From Clostridiales bacterium (lineage in GTDB: Bacteria > Bacillota > Clostridia > Saccharofermentanales > Saccharofermentanaceae): 46,597 nucleotides of DNA. The position numbers and the translations under genes were made by a program. The stretch lies in NCBI GenBank assembly GCA_017509205.1, contig JAFWQF010000052.1, positions 1 through 46,597 on the forward strand, in the 5' to 3' direction. This document shows, piece after piece, positions 1-7,218 of the stretch (positions are counted from its first letter, which is position 1; each line of letters starts with the position of its first letter). The notes below the pieces were generated by a model. That model was not told the origin of the DNA. It searched no databases and saw nothing but the letters and a program-made list of their open reading frames with translations.

Positions 1-27
1 GTTCTTGATCAAGCTAATCAATCCCAT
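1..27 (-). CDS. Truncated gene start (first nine codons only)
   Basis: An ATG at 25-27 on the minus strand is preceded by a strong AGGAGG (37-42) at nine-base spacing and opens a frame reading MGLISLIKN before the window ends. The rest lies outside, so no function can be assigned. The MGLI start is similar to how some SPFH/YdjI-like proteins begin, but nine residues cannot support that. The ribosome binding site makes a real gene likely. Confidence 0.55.
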
Positions 28-150
28 ATTATTATTCCTCCTGATATTTCTTTTGCGGTCCACGCGACCGCCGATAAAATAATATCATTTATTTGACAAA
101 ACAACAATATTTTACATAATCAGACGAGCCAAAATCGTAAAACAGCCGAT

Positions 151-182
151 AAAAAACCGTCCGGTAAAAACCAGTCGGTTTT
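151..182 (-). terminator. Hairpin terminator or leader hairpin
   Basis: The arms AAAACCG (153-159) and CGGTTTT (176-182) enclose a second helix, CTGGT with ACCGG on the minus strand, separated by one A-A mismatch. On the minus strand the structure runs into a T-tract. It lies between the small lipoprotein gene and the truncated gene at the left edge, so it either ends upstream transcription or acts in the leader of the truncated gene. Confidence 0.5.
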
Positions 183-230
183 ATGCTGTTTTAGACCTAT
201 TTTCAAAGCAAAATCAGCATTCAAGCATGA

Positions 231-262
231 AAAAGCCCCGGAATGCATGTTCCGGGGTTTTT
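231..262 (-). terminator. Bidirectional intrinsic terminator
   Basis: A perfect eight-base stem, CCCCGGAA (236-243) with TTCCGGGG (250-257), closes a six-base loop and is flanked by A and T runs on either side. It sits just beyond the stop codon of the minus-strand lipoprotein gene and is placed to end it. Confidence 0.8.
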
Positions 263-335
263 GAAGGGGGTAAAGGATGAGTTATAAAGGCTGTTCTTTC
301 GTGAAAGAAACAGGCTCTATTGTCATGGCATATTG

Positions 336-548
336 TTAGATGAGGAGATCAGCCTTTTCGTTCTGGCCGTCATAGCACATAGAGACATCTTCCTCTGCGA
401 AATAACGCTGTACTGCAGCCTTTGCTTCAATGTGGGACTGCTTCTCGGGAACGAGTTGTGTGCATCCTGTCATTGAGAATGACATTATCAGAAAAGCTGC
501 TGTTGCTGCGAGTGTTGTTACTACTTCCTTAGTTCTTAAGTTCTTCAT
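336..548 (-). CDS. Small putative lipoprotein
   Basis: This encodes 70 residues. The N-terminus is a lipoprotein signal: basic MKNLRTK, a hydrophobic stretch around residues 11-27, then the lipobox MTGC, so Cys-29 would be lipidated and the mature protein anchored outside the membrane. The mature part is only about 42 residues and is polar, with no domain I recognise. A ribosome binding site of the AAGGAAGG type lies about nine bases before the ATG. It stands alone between a terminator and a 400-base non-coding region holding a palindromic element. It could also be a secreted peptide precursor or a decayed longer gene. That it is a lipoprotein is fairly clear, but its role is unknown. Confidence 0.6.
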   Translation of the reverse strand: MKNLRTKEVVTTLAATAAFLIMSFSMTGCTQLVPEKQSHIEAKAAVQRYFAEEDVSMCYDGQNEKADLLI

Positions 549-747
549 TTTATTTTTCCTTCCTTCTATTTCCCTGTTGCGGTTTTGTTTTGCTTGATGG
601 CCTCATTATCATCAGAAGCAGCACCTCAAACAATCAGCAATGATGGGCCTTTCTGATGCTTAAGCAACACTTGGAGGCACAGCTGTCGAAAACACATGAA
701 AAAAGCGACTCAAAATTAAACAAACATTGTTCAGGGTAATTTGGAAT

Positions 748-895
748 TAAGCAGTTAAACTGACACATGTTCTCTGTTTCACGACCTGTTTTTACCTAAT
801 CAGAGCGTAAAACAGGTAATATGCGTCAATTCAACTGCTTATTACCTGTTTCACGACCTGTTTCTTTCCAAACAGAGCACCAAACAGGTCGTGAG
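748..895. repeat. Nested palindromic and direct-repeat intergenic element
   Basis: The 18-base sequence CTGTTTCACGACCTGTTT occurs twice, at 774-791 and 846-863, 72 bases apart. Each copy is followed by an inverted partner. In copy one ACCTGTTT faces AAACAGGT at 810-817. In copy two the 13-base arm 851-863 pairs perfectly with 882-894 across an 18-base loop. An outer pair, TAAGCAGTT (748-756) with AACTGCTTA (833-841), encloses the first copy. No reading frame explains this. The remaining parts of 549-960 show nothing I can assign. Confidence 0.7.
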
Positions 896-911
896 ATAGT
901 CATCAGGCCAT

Positions 912-936
912 ATGAAAAGGAGCTGCCATTGGCAGC
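912..936 (-). terminator. Intrinsic terminator after the P-loop ATPase gene
   Basis: The arms GCTGCC (922-927) and GGCAGC (931-936) form a short GC-rich stem. On the minus strand it is followed by TCCTTTTCAT, which supplies a modest T-tract. It lies 26 bases beyond the stop codon of the three-gene minus operon. Confidence 0.6.
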
Positions 937-962
937 CCCCTAAAACAATACAAATTTTAACG

Positions 963-1634
963 TCAGTAATTGTAGAAGATCTGCCTCGTCATCGGGAACA
1001 GGTCATGACCCTTTATTTCAGGCAGCTTTGTGCCTTCCATGAAGCAGGTCGCAACTACAGGAACTCCGGTAAGCTTTGAAGCTTCCTCCATTATCCTCTC
1101 GCCTTCTGCGATTATCTCGGGAGTGGTCTCCTCAAGAAGGTTCGTGTTGTGCAGATATCCGTCGATCTTAAAGCCTGCGGCCTCCGAAAGGATCGCGGTC
1201 ATCTCGGCCACCTGCTTCGCATCTGAAGTAAACGGCCTCAGAGTGTTAACTGCCATGAGGATCTGGGTATCCGCGTTTTCGATCCTTCCTCTGATGGAGC
1301 CAAGGACCGTTGCACCCATGTCCTCTCCGCCGATGTCGAAGATGCCTGTGTAGCTTTCATCATCGAAAATGACGAACATCTCAGGCGGCAATACAGGAGC
1401 ATCGACGTTGGATCCCGCATACATCGGGGATATGACTTTTATGCCCGCGTTTTCGAGAACCGCGGCGCAGTCTGACGACCTGTAGAACGGGTTGATTATG
1501 TCGAGGTCCGCGATAAGGAGTTTCTTTTCAGGGAAAGACTTCCTCTGCGCAAGCGACATGTTGACGGCTATCTCGGACTTACCGCTTCCGTAAGCCCCGA
1601 TTACAATACTTAAACGGTGATCATCGTAAAACAT
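963..1634 (-). CDS. MinD/ParA-like P-loop ATPase
   Basis: The 223-residue protein has a Walker A motif GAYGSGKS at residues 13-20 and the strand-then-DLD segment at about residues 42-46 that is typical of the SIMIBI/MinD class. A second conserved patch, FDIGGEDMGA, lies near residues 99-108. There is no signal peptide or membrane segment, so it is cytoplasmic. It is the last gene of a coupled minus-strand operon: its ATG overlaps the stop codon of the ABC permease (TGATG at 1632-1636). The tight coupling suggests it acts with that transporter, but what it does is unknown. Similar ATPases in Clostridia are only annotated as nucleotide-binding proteins. Confidence 0.8.
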   Translation of the reverse strand: MFYDDHRLSIVIGAYGSGKSEIAVNMSLAQRKSFPEKKLLIADLDIINPFYRSSDCAAVLENAGIKVISPMYAGSNVDAPVLPPEMFVIFDDESYTGIFDIGGEDMGATVLGSIRGRIENADTQILMAVNTLRPFTSDAKQVAEMTAILSEAAGFKIDGYLHNTNLLEETTPEIIAEGERIMEEASKLTGVPVVATCFMEGTKLPEIKGHDLFPMTRQIFYNY

Positions 1635-2695
1635 CAGAACAGATCTTTCTTTCTAAACATAATAAATCCGGCAACGGTAACAACCGCATACCAAATAACG
1701 GATTTGAGGATATATTCAAGGCACTTGCTGCCATACGAAGCCGTAACACCGGGCTCCTTGTCAAACGTTTTCGATTCAATAAACACGTTGCCTTTCGCTG
1801 CCGTCTCCGTAAAGCTTTCAGCAAAGCTGTATTTTTCACGATAGCTCATGTCCGAAGACAGACCAAGTGCATTGGGCATGTTGAAGTCGCTCTGGAAACC
1901 TGCTGTGGTTGCCTGGTAAACGGGATGGAAGATCAGCCAGGGCTTGCCACCCCTGATGTTCTCGCTCGTATGCATCTTCTTGAGAGCTTTTCCCTCAGCC
2001 TCAGTGTAGATTCCCTCGGTGACGTTCTGTTCGATGACCGTGGCGCAGCATTTCTCATAGCTGTCAGCAGCAGCCTTGGGCATGTTGAACATTCCAACGA
2101 CCATAGTGACGGTGCCGATTATCATCGTGAAAAGGATCGCCAGAACAACCGGCAGAGCGCGGTTGCGGAATGCCATCGCAAGAGATGTGAAGAGCGCGGA
2201 CATGACGAGCAGGACAATGATCGCCGTTGCAACACGCATAAGCATCTCGCCGCCGTTGATGTCAGGACCGATTCCCGTGATCTTGAGGCCGATCGCAGCG
2301 AAGCAGACATAGATCACGCACCAGAAAACGGTGACCAGAGACTGCGCGATGTTGTTGGTCATGAATACGGAAAGTCTAGAGTGACCCGCGATTATCTTGT
2401 TGCGCACGAATCCGTCGCCGGTGTCCTTGCCAATATAAAGACATGTGAACAGCGCCATGAACTTGGGCATCTCCGCAAAGAAAGCGGAAAGGATAAGCCA
2501 TGATGTGTACCTGCTCAATTCAGGCGTCATGGAAAGCTTATCAAAAGTGATGCCGCTCTCGCTGATGTTGATCGTGTACATCAGCCTGTAGAAACTTGCC
2601 ACGAATATGGGCCATACAACGCAGTAAGCCGTTATGATCCAGAAGAAAAGGTTCATCCGGATCCTCTTTAATTCAAATCTCAGAAGTTTACCCAT
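1634..2695 (-). CDS. ABC-2 type transporter permease
   Basis: The start at 2695 (MGKLLRFELK) is chosen because GGAGGT lies eight bases upstream and the ATG overlaps the end of the ATPase gene. This gives 353 residues. The protein begins with a short basic cytoplasmic stretch and about six hydrophobic segments, with a large polar loop between roughly residues 205 and 310. That pattern is usual for ABC-2 permeases of the BcrB/lantibiotic-immunity type. It would form the membrane channel for the ATPase encoded just upstream. Substrates in this family include bacitracin-like peptides and other cationic peptides; the sequence does not show which applies here. Confidence 0.85.
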   Translation of the reverse strand: MGKLLRFELKRIRMNLFFWIITAYCVVWPIFVASFYRLMYTINISESGITFDKLSMTPELSRYTSWLILSAFFAEMPKFMALFTCLYIGKDTGDGFVRNKIIAGHSRLSVFMTNNIAQSLVTVFWCVIYVCFAAIGLKITGIGPDINGGEMLMRVATAIIVLLVMSALFTSLAMAFRNRALPVVLAILFTMIIGTVTMVVGMFNMPKAAADSYEKCCATVIEQNVTEGIYTEAEGKALKKMHTSENIRGGKPWLIFHPVYQATTAGFQSDFNMPNALGLSSDMSYREKYSFAESFTETAAKGNVFIESKTFDKEPGVTASYGSKCLEYILKSVIWYAVVTVAGFIMFRKKDLF

Positions 2696-3596
2696 TGCCG
2701 TGACCTCCCACCAGATTGATGAAGTAGGTCTCAAGATCAGTGTCGCGTGTGCTTACGCGGGCGATGTTAACGCCCTGCTTTGAAGCCTCCGTGACAACGT
2801 CTGTCAGGTTGAAGACGCCCTTGGCCTTTACGATGCCTGTCTGCGGTTCGATCCTTGCTTCAAGGCCTTTGCCCTGCAGGACCTTAAGCAGGCCCTCGGG
2901 ATTTGCCGAGTAAAAATCGGACTGGATGCCGCCGGCGTTTTCGACTTCCTCTGTCGTGACTTCACGAACTATCGTACCGTCCGATACGAATGCGAAATTC
3001 GTTGCGAGCTTTGAAAGCTCTGAGAGGATGTGGCTTGAGATGATTATCGTCGTCCCCTTCTCGCGGTTTAAGCGAATCAGGAGATCTCTTATCTGGATGA
3101 TGCCTTCGGGATCAAGGCCGTTGATGGGCTCGTCAAGAATGAGCATTTCCGGGTTTCCGGCCATAGCCATGCCGATGCCGAGCCTCTGGCGCATGCCGAG
3201 TGAAAACCTTCCGGCCTTCTTCTTGCCGGTATGTGCAAGATCTACGAGATTTAAGATCTCGTCGATCGAATCATCGATCTTGAGTCCCAGGTTCATGTAC
3301 TGGAAGATGAGGTTATCGCGGGCCGATTTTGTTGAATAGATGGAAGGCAGTTCGACCAGTGCACCGACCTTGCCGTAGCCCTTGTGGTCAAAACCGTATT
3401 CGACTTTACCTGAAGTAGGCTTCTGAAGACCTGAGATGATTCTCATTATCGTGGTCTTACCGGCACCGTTCTTTCCGACCAGACCGTAGATCGAGCCCTT
3501 GGGAACTTCAAACGACATCTGCTTTAAGACTTCATGCTTGCCGTAATTCTTGCAAACATCGGTAACCTTAAGCATGTATTCCGATTGCTTTTCCAT
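2688..3596 (-). CDS. ABC transporter ATP-binding protein, BcrA-like
   Basis: This is a 302-residue single nucleotide-binding domain. It shows Walker A GKNGAGKT at about residues 42-49, a signature FSLGMRQR near residue 131, and Walker B LILDEP followed by INGLDPEG, a wording characteristic of the BcrA/bacitracin and lantibiotic-export group. After residue 220 an extra C-terminal domain follows, as in other BcrA-like ATPases. It is the first gene of the operon and is followed with an eight-base overlap by the permease gene. The likely role is export of, or protection from, a peptide or antibiotic. No two-component system lies beside it, unlike many bacitracin-type exporters. Confidence 0.87.
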   Translation of the reverse strand: MEKQSEYMLKVTDVCKNYGKHEVLKQMSFEVPKGSIYGLVGKNGAGKTTIMRIISGLQKPTSGKVEYGFDHKGYGKVGALVELPSIYSTKSARDNLIFQYMNLGLKIDDSIDEILNLVDLAHTGKKKAGRFSLGMRQRLGIGMAMAGNPEMLILDEPINGLDPEGIIQIRDLLIRLNREKGTTIIISSHILSELSKLATNFAFVSDGTIVREVTTEEVENAGGIQSDFYSANPEGLLKVLQGKGLEARIEPQTGIVKAKGVFNLTDVVTEASKQGVNIARVSTRDTDLETYFINLVGGHGNG

Positions 3597-3663
3597 TGCT
3601 GACCCCCTGTTCCATAAGTGTCATTTATGAGGAACATATTAACATAAAAGGGATCTGTTTTCT

Positions 3664-4251
3664 TTACTGCCGGACAAAGCGCGATGCTCGGCTGCCTATG
3701 ACACTGGCGGCGGCTATCTTGACGATATCGGGGATTATGAATGGGATCACGCACCATCCGAGGACTGTCATAAGTCCCACGGGCCCTGTCTGCGCGGCGT
3801 AGACCGTCATGAACCAGATCACGCCTACTATATACATGACGATCTCGAAGATCACCGAATTAACGATGCCGAAGATGAGCTTTTTCGAAGGTGTGGTCAT
3901 GAGTTTGCCGAAAACAAGCTTCTCTAAAAGCCAGAAGATAAGAGCTGCAACGAGAAAGCCAACCAGGAATCCGCCTGTCGGGCCGACGAACGCAGCAGGG
4001 CCGCCCTTAAAGCCTGCAAAAACGGGAACTCCGACAGCTCCCAGAGCAAGATATACCGCTATCGCGATCGTTCCCCTCCTGCCTCCTGCCGTCAGAAGGA
4101 CCGCGAGGACAGCAAGCGTCTGAAGTGTCACGGGTACGGGACCGATCTGGATGGATATCCATGAGCAGATAGTTATCAAAGCAGCTGAAATGGCTATTAC
4201 AGTTATGTCGTAGGATATGCTCCGCCTGGGCTTGTTACTGGTTTCAGTCAC
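3664..4251 (-). CDS. bioY: Biotin transporter BioY
   Basis: The 195-residue membrane protein carries the BioY core: a motif IGPVPVTLQTL near residues 32-42, a GG(R)RG turn, and the glycine-rich stretch PTGGFLVGF near residue 91. About six transmembrane helices are visible. BioY is the substrate-binding S component of energy-coupling-factor biotin importers; the ATPases and EcfT are shared and encoded elsewhere. The start is GTG at 4249-4251, with AGAGG (4261-4265) as ribosome binding site. It is monocistronic and under a BirA-like operator. Biotin uptake may replace synthesis, as no bio genes are visible nearby. Confidence 0.93.
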   Translation of the reverse strand: MTETSNKPRRSISYDITVIAISAALITICSWISIQIGPVPVTLQTLAVLAVLLTAGGRRGTIAIAVYLALGAVGVPVFAGFKGGPAAFVGPTGGFLVGFLVAALIFWLLEKLVFGKLMTTPSKKLIFGIVNSVIFEIVMYIVGVIWFMTVYAAQTGPVGLMTVLGWCVIPFIIPDIVKIAAASVIGSRASRFVRQ

Positions 4252-4286
4252 GATTGTAAACCTCTTTCGTTTTGAACTTTACAATC
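4252..4286 (-). promoter_or_regulatory. BirA-like biotin operator
   Basis: The perfect nine-base inverted repeat GATTGTAAA (4252-4260) and TTTACAATC (4278-4286), spaced by 17 bases, matches the general form of the Clostridia BirA box (TTGTAAAC-spacer-GTTTACAA). It lies immediately downstream of the -10 box and covers the ribosome binding site of bioY, so bound biotinyl-BirA would block transcription. Confidence 0.8.
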
Positions 4287-4288
4287 GC

Positions 4289-4317
4289 ATTATACGCTGT
4301 TTTTCAGGAAAAGCATC
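4289..4317 (-). promoter_or_regulatory. bioY promoter
   Basis: On the minus strand a perfect TATAAT occupies 4289-4294, directly upstream of the BirA-like operator. The -35 region at about 4312-4317 is poor (GATGCT). The perfect -10 and the operator position are the support. Confidence 0.6.
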
Positions 4318-4370
4318 AGAAATTTCGGGGAACGATACTATTGTAAGCTGTCGCTAACGGAAATCAACTT

Positions 4371-4459
4371 GGTAATTTACCCAAATACATAAGATATATT
4401 TGTAAATTATCTAAAATCTTTTAGATTTTGGTGAATTATTACAAACGCGTGACTATAAT
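4371..4459 (+). promoter_or_regulatory. Promoter region of the large secreted protein gene
   Basis: A perfect TATAAT lies at 4454-4459 on the plus strand. Upstream, TTGGTG at 4428-4433 is 20 bases away, longer than ideal. The AT-rich stretch also contains two palindromes: GGTAATTTACC (4371-4381) and AAAATCT-TTT-AGATTTT (4413-4429). Either could be a regulator site. The transcript would have a leader of about 145 bases. Confidence 0.45.
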
Positions 4460-4540
4460 CGAAACAGATGCATTTATTAACTTAAAAGAAGTGCCCCTTT
4501 CAATAAGTTGTACTCCTCTTTTGTTGAGCAAACATGTGTC

Positions 4541-4588
4541 GCAGCGTTCAGGGCCGGTGATTTCGGTGTAACTGCCTTCGTCCGCTGC
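4541..4588 (+). other. Possible structured 5' leader
   Basis: Within the leader of the secreted protein gene the arms GCAGCG (4541-4546) and CGCTGC (4583-4588) form a closing stem round a 36-base interior rich in short G and C runs. No known riboswitch consensus was matched by eye. The ribosome binding site GGGAGGT lies just after it at 4599-4605. Confidence 0.35.
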
Positions 4589-4610
4589 AATTTTCGTTGG
4601 GAGGTAAGTT

Positions 4611-7139
4611 ATGAAACCAGTTGCAAAGAAACTAAGTTCAGTCATTCTTTCAGCAGCCATGATCGTAAGTCTGACCCCGTTCCCGGGCGGACTCCTGATG
4701 GCTGATGAAACGGAACCCGCCGCACCGGCAACTACAGTCGGCGAGACAGAACCCGAAAAGAAGAAGGAAGCTGAAAAGCCGGCATCCGAAAAGCCCAAGG
4801 AAACCGAAAAACCTGCGGCAGAAACTCCGAAGGAAACAAAGGAGACAGAGGCTCCGGCTGCAAAGGAAACAGAGAAACCTGAAGCTGAGGCTCCCAAGGA
4901 GACTGAAAGCAAAGAAACAGAAGCTCCTAAGGAAACCGAAAAGCCTGCAGAGGAAGCTCCGAAGGAAACAGAAGCTCAGGAAACTGAAGCTCCCGAAGAA
5001 GCCCCTAAGGAAACAGAAAGCTCTGAAGCAGAAGCACCGAAAGAAACTGAAGAGCCTTCCGAAACAGTTCCTCAGGAATCCGAAAAGTCTGAAGAAGTCA
5101 CGGAAAATCCTGCCGGAACAGATATTGAAAAGCCGAAAGACGCTCCTATCGTTGATTCCACGATTGCCAATGTAAAATGTGAAAACGGCATTTTGACATG
5201 GACTGCAGTTGACGGAGCTGCAAAGTACGCTGTCAAATTTGCCTACGGAGACACTTTTACAGTAACAACAAATCAATTTGATGCTGGTAAAGCAATAGAT
5301 CAGCTTATTCAGTCGGGCGTTTTGGATAAGGACAACTATGACAGTTACTATGTCAGTCTGTACGCTTATGATAAGAACGGCATCTACAAAGCTGACTGGA
5401 GCAGCTATGTCAGTTACCACCCCTCTGTGGAATTCAAAGAGGGTACCATAGCCAACGCCAAAGTCACTAAAGGTGTCCTAACATTTGATGCATATCAGAA
5501 TGCATCTTACTATTACATCGAAATTGGATACACTTCTTATGACGCATTCAGCCGTTCCGTAAATCTGAACAATGCCATCGATGAACTGATAGAAACCGGA
5601 GACATTGCCAAAGCAACTGACGGAAACTATGAAATTAAGATTGTTGCATATAATAGTGGTTGGAACCGTATAGCAAGTAGTACTCTTACTTACAACTACA
5701 CATCTTCAGCCTCACCTTCAACTGACACAGAGATCAAAAACGTCAAGCTTTCATCAGAAGGTATGCTGACATGGGATCCGTACGATAAAGCCACCAGTTA
5801 TTATGTTGAATTATCATCCGGTTGGGGTAAGTGGACTGATACAACATCAATGGATATAGGAAAAGTCATTGATGATATGATCAAGAACGGCGCAATCAAA
5901 AAGAGCAGTAAGTATTCTGTTGAAATCACAGCTTACGGCGCTAATCAGACCTATTTAAACTATTGGTACGGAAAACTGGCTTACGCTTCCTCAGCCACTG
6001 CTGATGCCATGGGAGAGATCACCGGTGCAAAAGTCACTAAAGGTGTTCTGACATGGAATGCTTATGCCGGAGCAAAATCCTACGAAATCGAAGTAGACGG
6101 CGGCGGATGGCTTGAAATTAAAACAACATCCGTAAATCTCAACAAAGAGATTGATAAGATGATCAAGAATCAGGATATCAGCAAGAGCGGCAGTGGTGAT
6201 TATACTATCACCATATATGCTTATAACACATATTACTGCACAATGGCTAAATGCCAGCTCACTTACAGTTATAATTCATTAGCCGCTCCCGTCAATCAGG
6301 GTAATATCCAAAATGTCGTGTTTGACACAGACGGCACAATGTCTTGGGATGCATACAGCGGTGCAGCAAAGTATAAAGTTTTTGTTGAAGATGTAGAAAC
6401 AGAAACAAAGACCACTAAATTTGCTGTCTGTTCCAAGATCAATTCTCTTGTAACAGCCGGCATAATCAACAAAGACACTGCTTATTCGATCTACATTTTT
6501 GCTTATGACAGCGACGGAATAACCCTTGCCGGATGGTATGGACAATATATGTACGATTCGAGTGCCACTGCTCCAAAGATCGGCACTATCACAAACGTCA
6601 AGACCACCAACGGCATCATGACCTGGAATAAGTATTCAGGTGCCGTAAAATACAAGCTTACTGATAACAACCAGTATGAGGACCTCGGTACCGTTACATC
6701 AAATTCAGTATACCTGCACGATCTGATAAACAAGAAGATCAATCTGGGTAACATCGGAAAAGCCGACTACTACTACATAGAGATCACAGCTATAAACAAA
6801 AAGGGGCAGATAATCGGAACCGGTCATTGCAGTTACAGGTATATGGAGACCAACACTCTTACTGTCACCGGCAAGACCATTAAGGCAAAGCGCAGGAAGA
6901 AAAAGACTTTCTCTGTTGCCAAAGCAATTACCTTTAAGAATAGGGGTCAGGGCAAGCTCACCTACGCAAAGGTTTCCGGCAACAAGAAGATCTCCATCAA
7001 CAAGACCACCGGAAAGATCACGGTAAAGAAAGGTCTTAAGAAGAAGACTTACAAGGTAGCTATCAGAGTAACCGCTTCAGGCAAATCGGTATATGCTGCC
7101 ACACAACGTACGGTAACGGTATCGGTCAAAGTCAAATAA
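4611..7139 (+). CDS. Large secreted repeat protein with acidic spacer and basic C-terminus
   Basis: This encodes 842 residues. A signal peptide occupies about residues 1-31. Residues 32-178 are a low-complexity spacer of Glu, Lys, Pro, Thr and Ala built from KETE, APKE and EKPA units. From residue 185 follow six repeats of almost constant length (starts at 5163, 5448, 5733, 6018, 6306 and 6588, i.e. 95, 95, 95, 96 and 94 residues apart), each opening with I-x-N-(A/V)-K-x-x-x-G-x-(L/M)-T-W-x-x-Y and later a Y-x-I-x-I-x-A-Y strand. They look like fibronectin-III-type beta sandwiches. The last 90 residues form a lysine-rich Ig-like domain. There is no LPXTG or SLH anchor, so the basic end may hold it on anionic wall polymers. 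A surface adhesin or matrix protein is likely. Confidence 0.88.
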   Translation: MKPVAKKLSSVILSAAMIVSLTPFPGGLLMADETEPAAPATTVGETEPEKKKEAEKPASEKPKETEKPAAETPKETKETEAPAAKETEKPEAEAPKETESKETEAPKETEKPAEEAPKETEAQETEAPEEAPKETESSEAEAPKETEEPSETVPQESEKSEEVTENPAGTDIEKPKDAPIVDSTIANVKCENGILTWTAVDGAAKYAVKFAYGDTFTVTTNQFDAGKAIDQLIQSGVLDKDNYDSYYVSLYAYDKNGIYKADWSSYVSYHPSVEFKEGTIANAKVTKGVLTFDAYQNASYYYIEIGYTSYDAFSRSVNLNNAIDELIETGDIAKATDGNYEIKIVAYNSGWNRIASSTLTYNYTSSASPSTDTEIKNVKLSSEGMLTWDPYDKATSYYVELSSGWGKWTDTTSMDIGKVIDDMIKNGAIKKSSKYSVEITAYGANQTYLNYWYGKLAYASSATADAMGEITGAKVTKGVLTWNAYAGAKSYEIEVDGGGWLEIKTTSVNLNKEIDKMIKNQDISKSGSGDYTITIYAYNTYYCTMAKCQLTYSYNSLAAPVNQGNIQNVVFDTDGTMSWDAYSGAAKYKVFVEDVETETKTTKFAVCSKINSLVTAGIINKDTAYSIYIFAYDSDGITLAGWYGQYMYDSSATAPKIGTITNVKTTNGIMTWNKYSGAVKYKLTDNNQYEDLGTVTSNSVYLHDLINKKINLGNIGKADYYYIEITAINKKGQIIGTGHCSYRYMETNTLTVTGKTIKAKRRKKKTFSVAKAITFKNRGQGKLTYAKVSGNKKISINKTTGKITVKKGLKKKTYKVAIRVTASGKSVYAATQRTVTVSVKVK

Positions 7140-7159
7140 GACATTCTGATCAGACAGCA

Positions 7160-7188
7160 AAAGGCCCTCACTTCATGTGAGGGCCTTT
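7160..7188. terminator. Bidirectional terminator
   Basis: A 12-base stem AAAGGCCCTCAC (7160-7171) and GTGAGGGCCTTT (7177-7188) with a five-base loop lies between two convergent genes. It ends the secreted protein gene on the plus strand and the CPBP-protease gene on the minus strand. Confidence 0.9.
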
Positions 7189-7218
7189 ATCATTGTCTTT
7201 TCACTTCCCTGCTGATTC

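Noticed and set aside
774..863. CRISPR array suggested by two copies of an 18-base repeat
   Set aside because: There are only two copies, the spacing is 72 bases and no cas genes are present; palindromes explain it better.
2696..2734. Longer start for the ABC-2 permease at 2734
   Set aside because: It lies inside the ATPase gene without a ribosome binding site; the ATG at 2695 has GGAGGT.
4521..4590. c-di-GMP-I (GEMM) riboswitch suggested by GAGCAAACA
   Set aside because: The second half with GACGCAAAGC and the P1b stem is missing.
4439..4912. A 157-residue minus-strand frame rich in Ser, Ala and Gly
   Set aside because: It is an antisense shadow of the KETE-rich spacer of the secreted protein gene and has no ribosome binding site.
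4705..5175. A 156-residue basic plus-strand frame
   Set aside because: It is the second frame of the same repetitive spacer, and its composition only mirrors the repeat.
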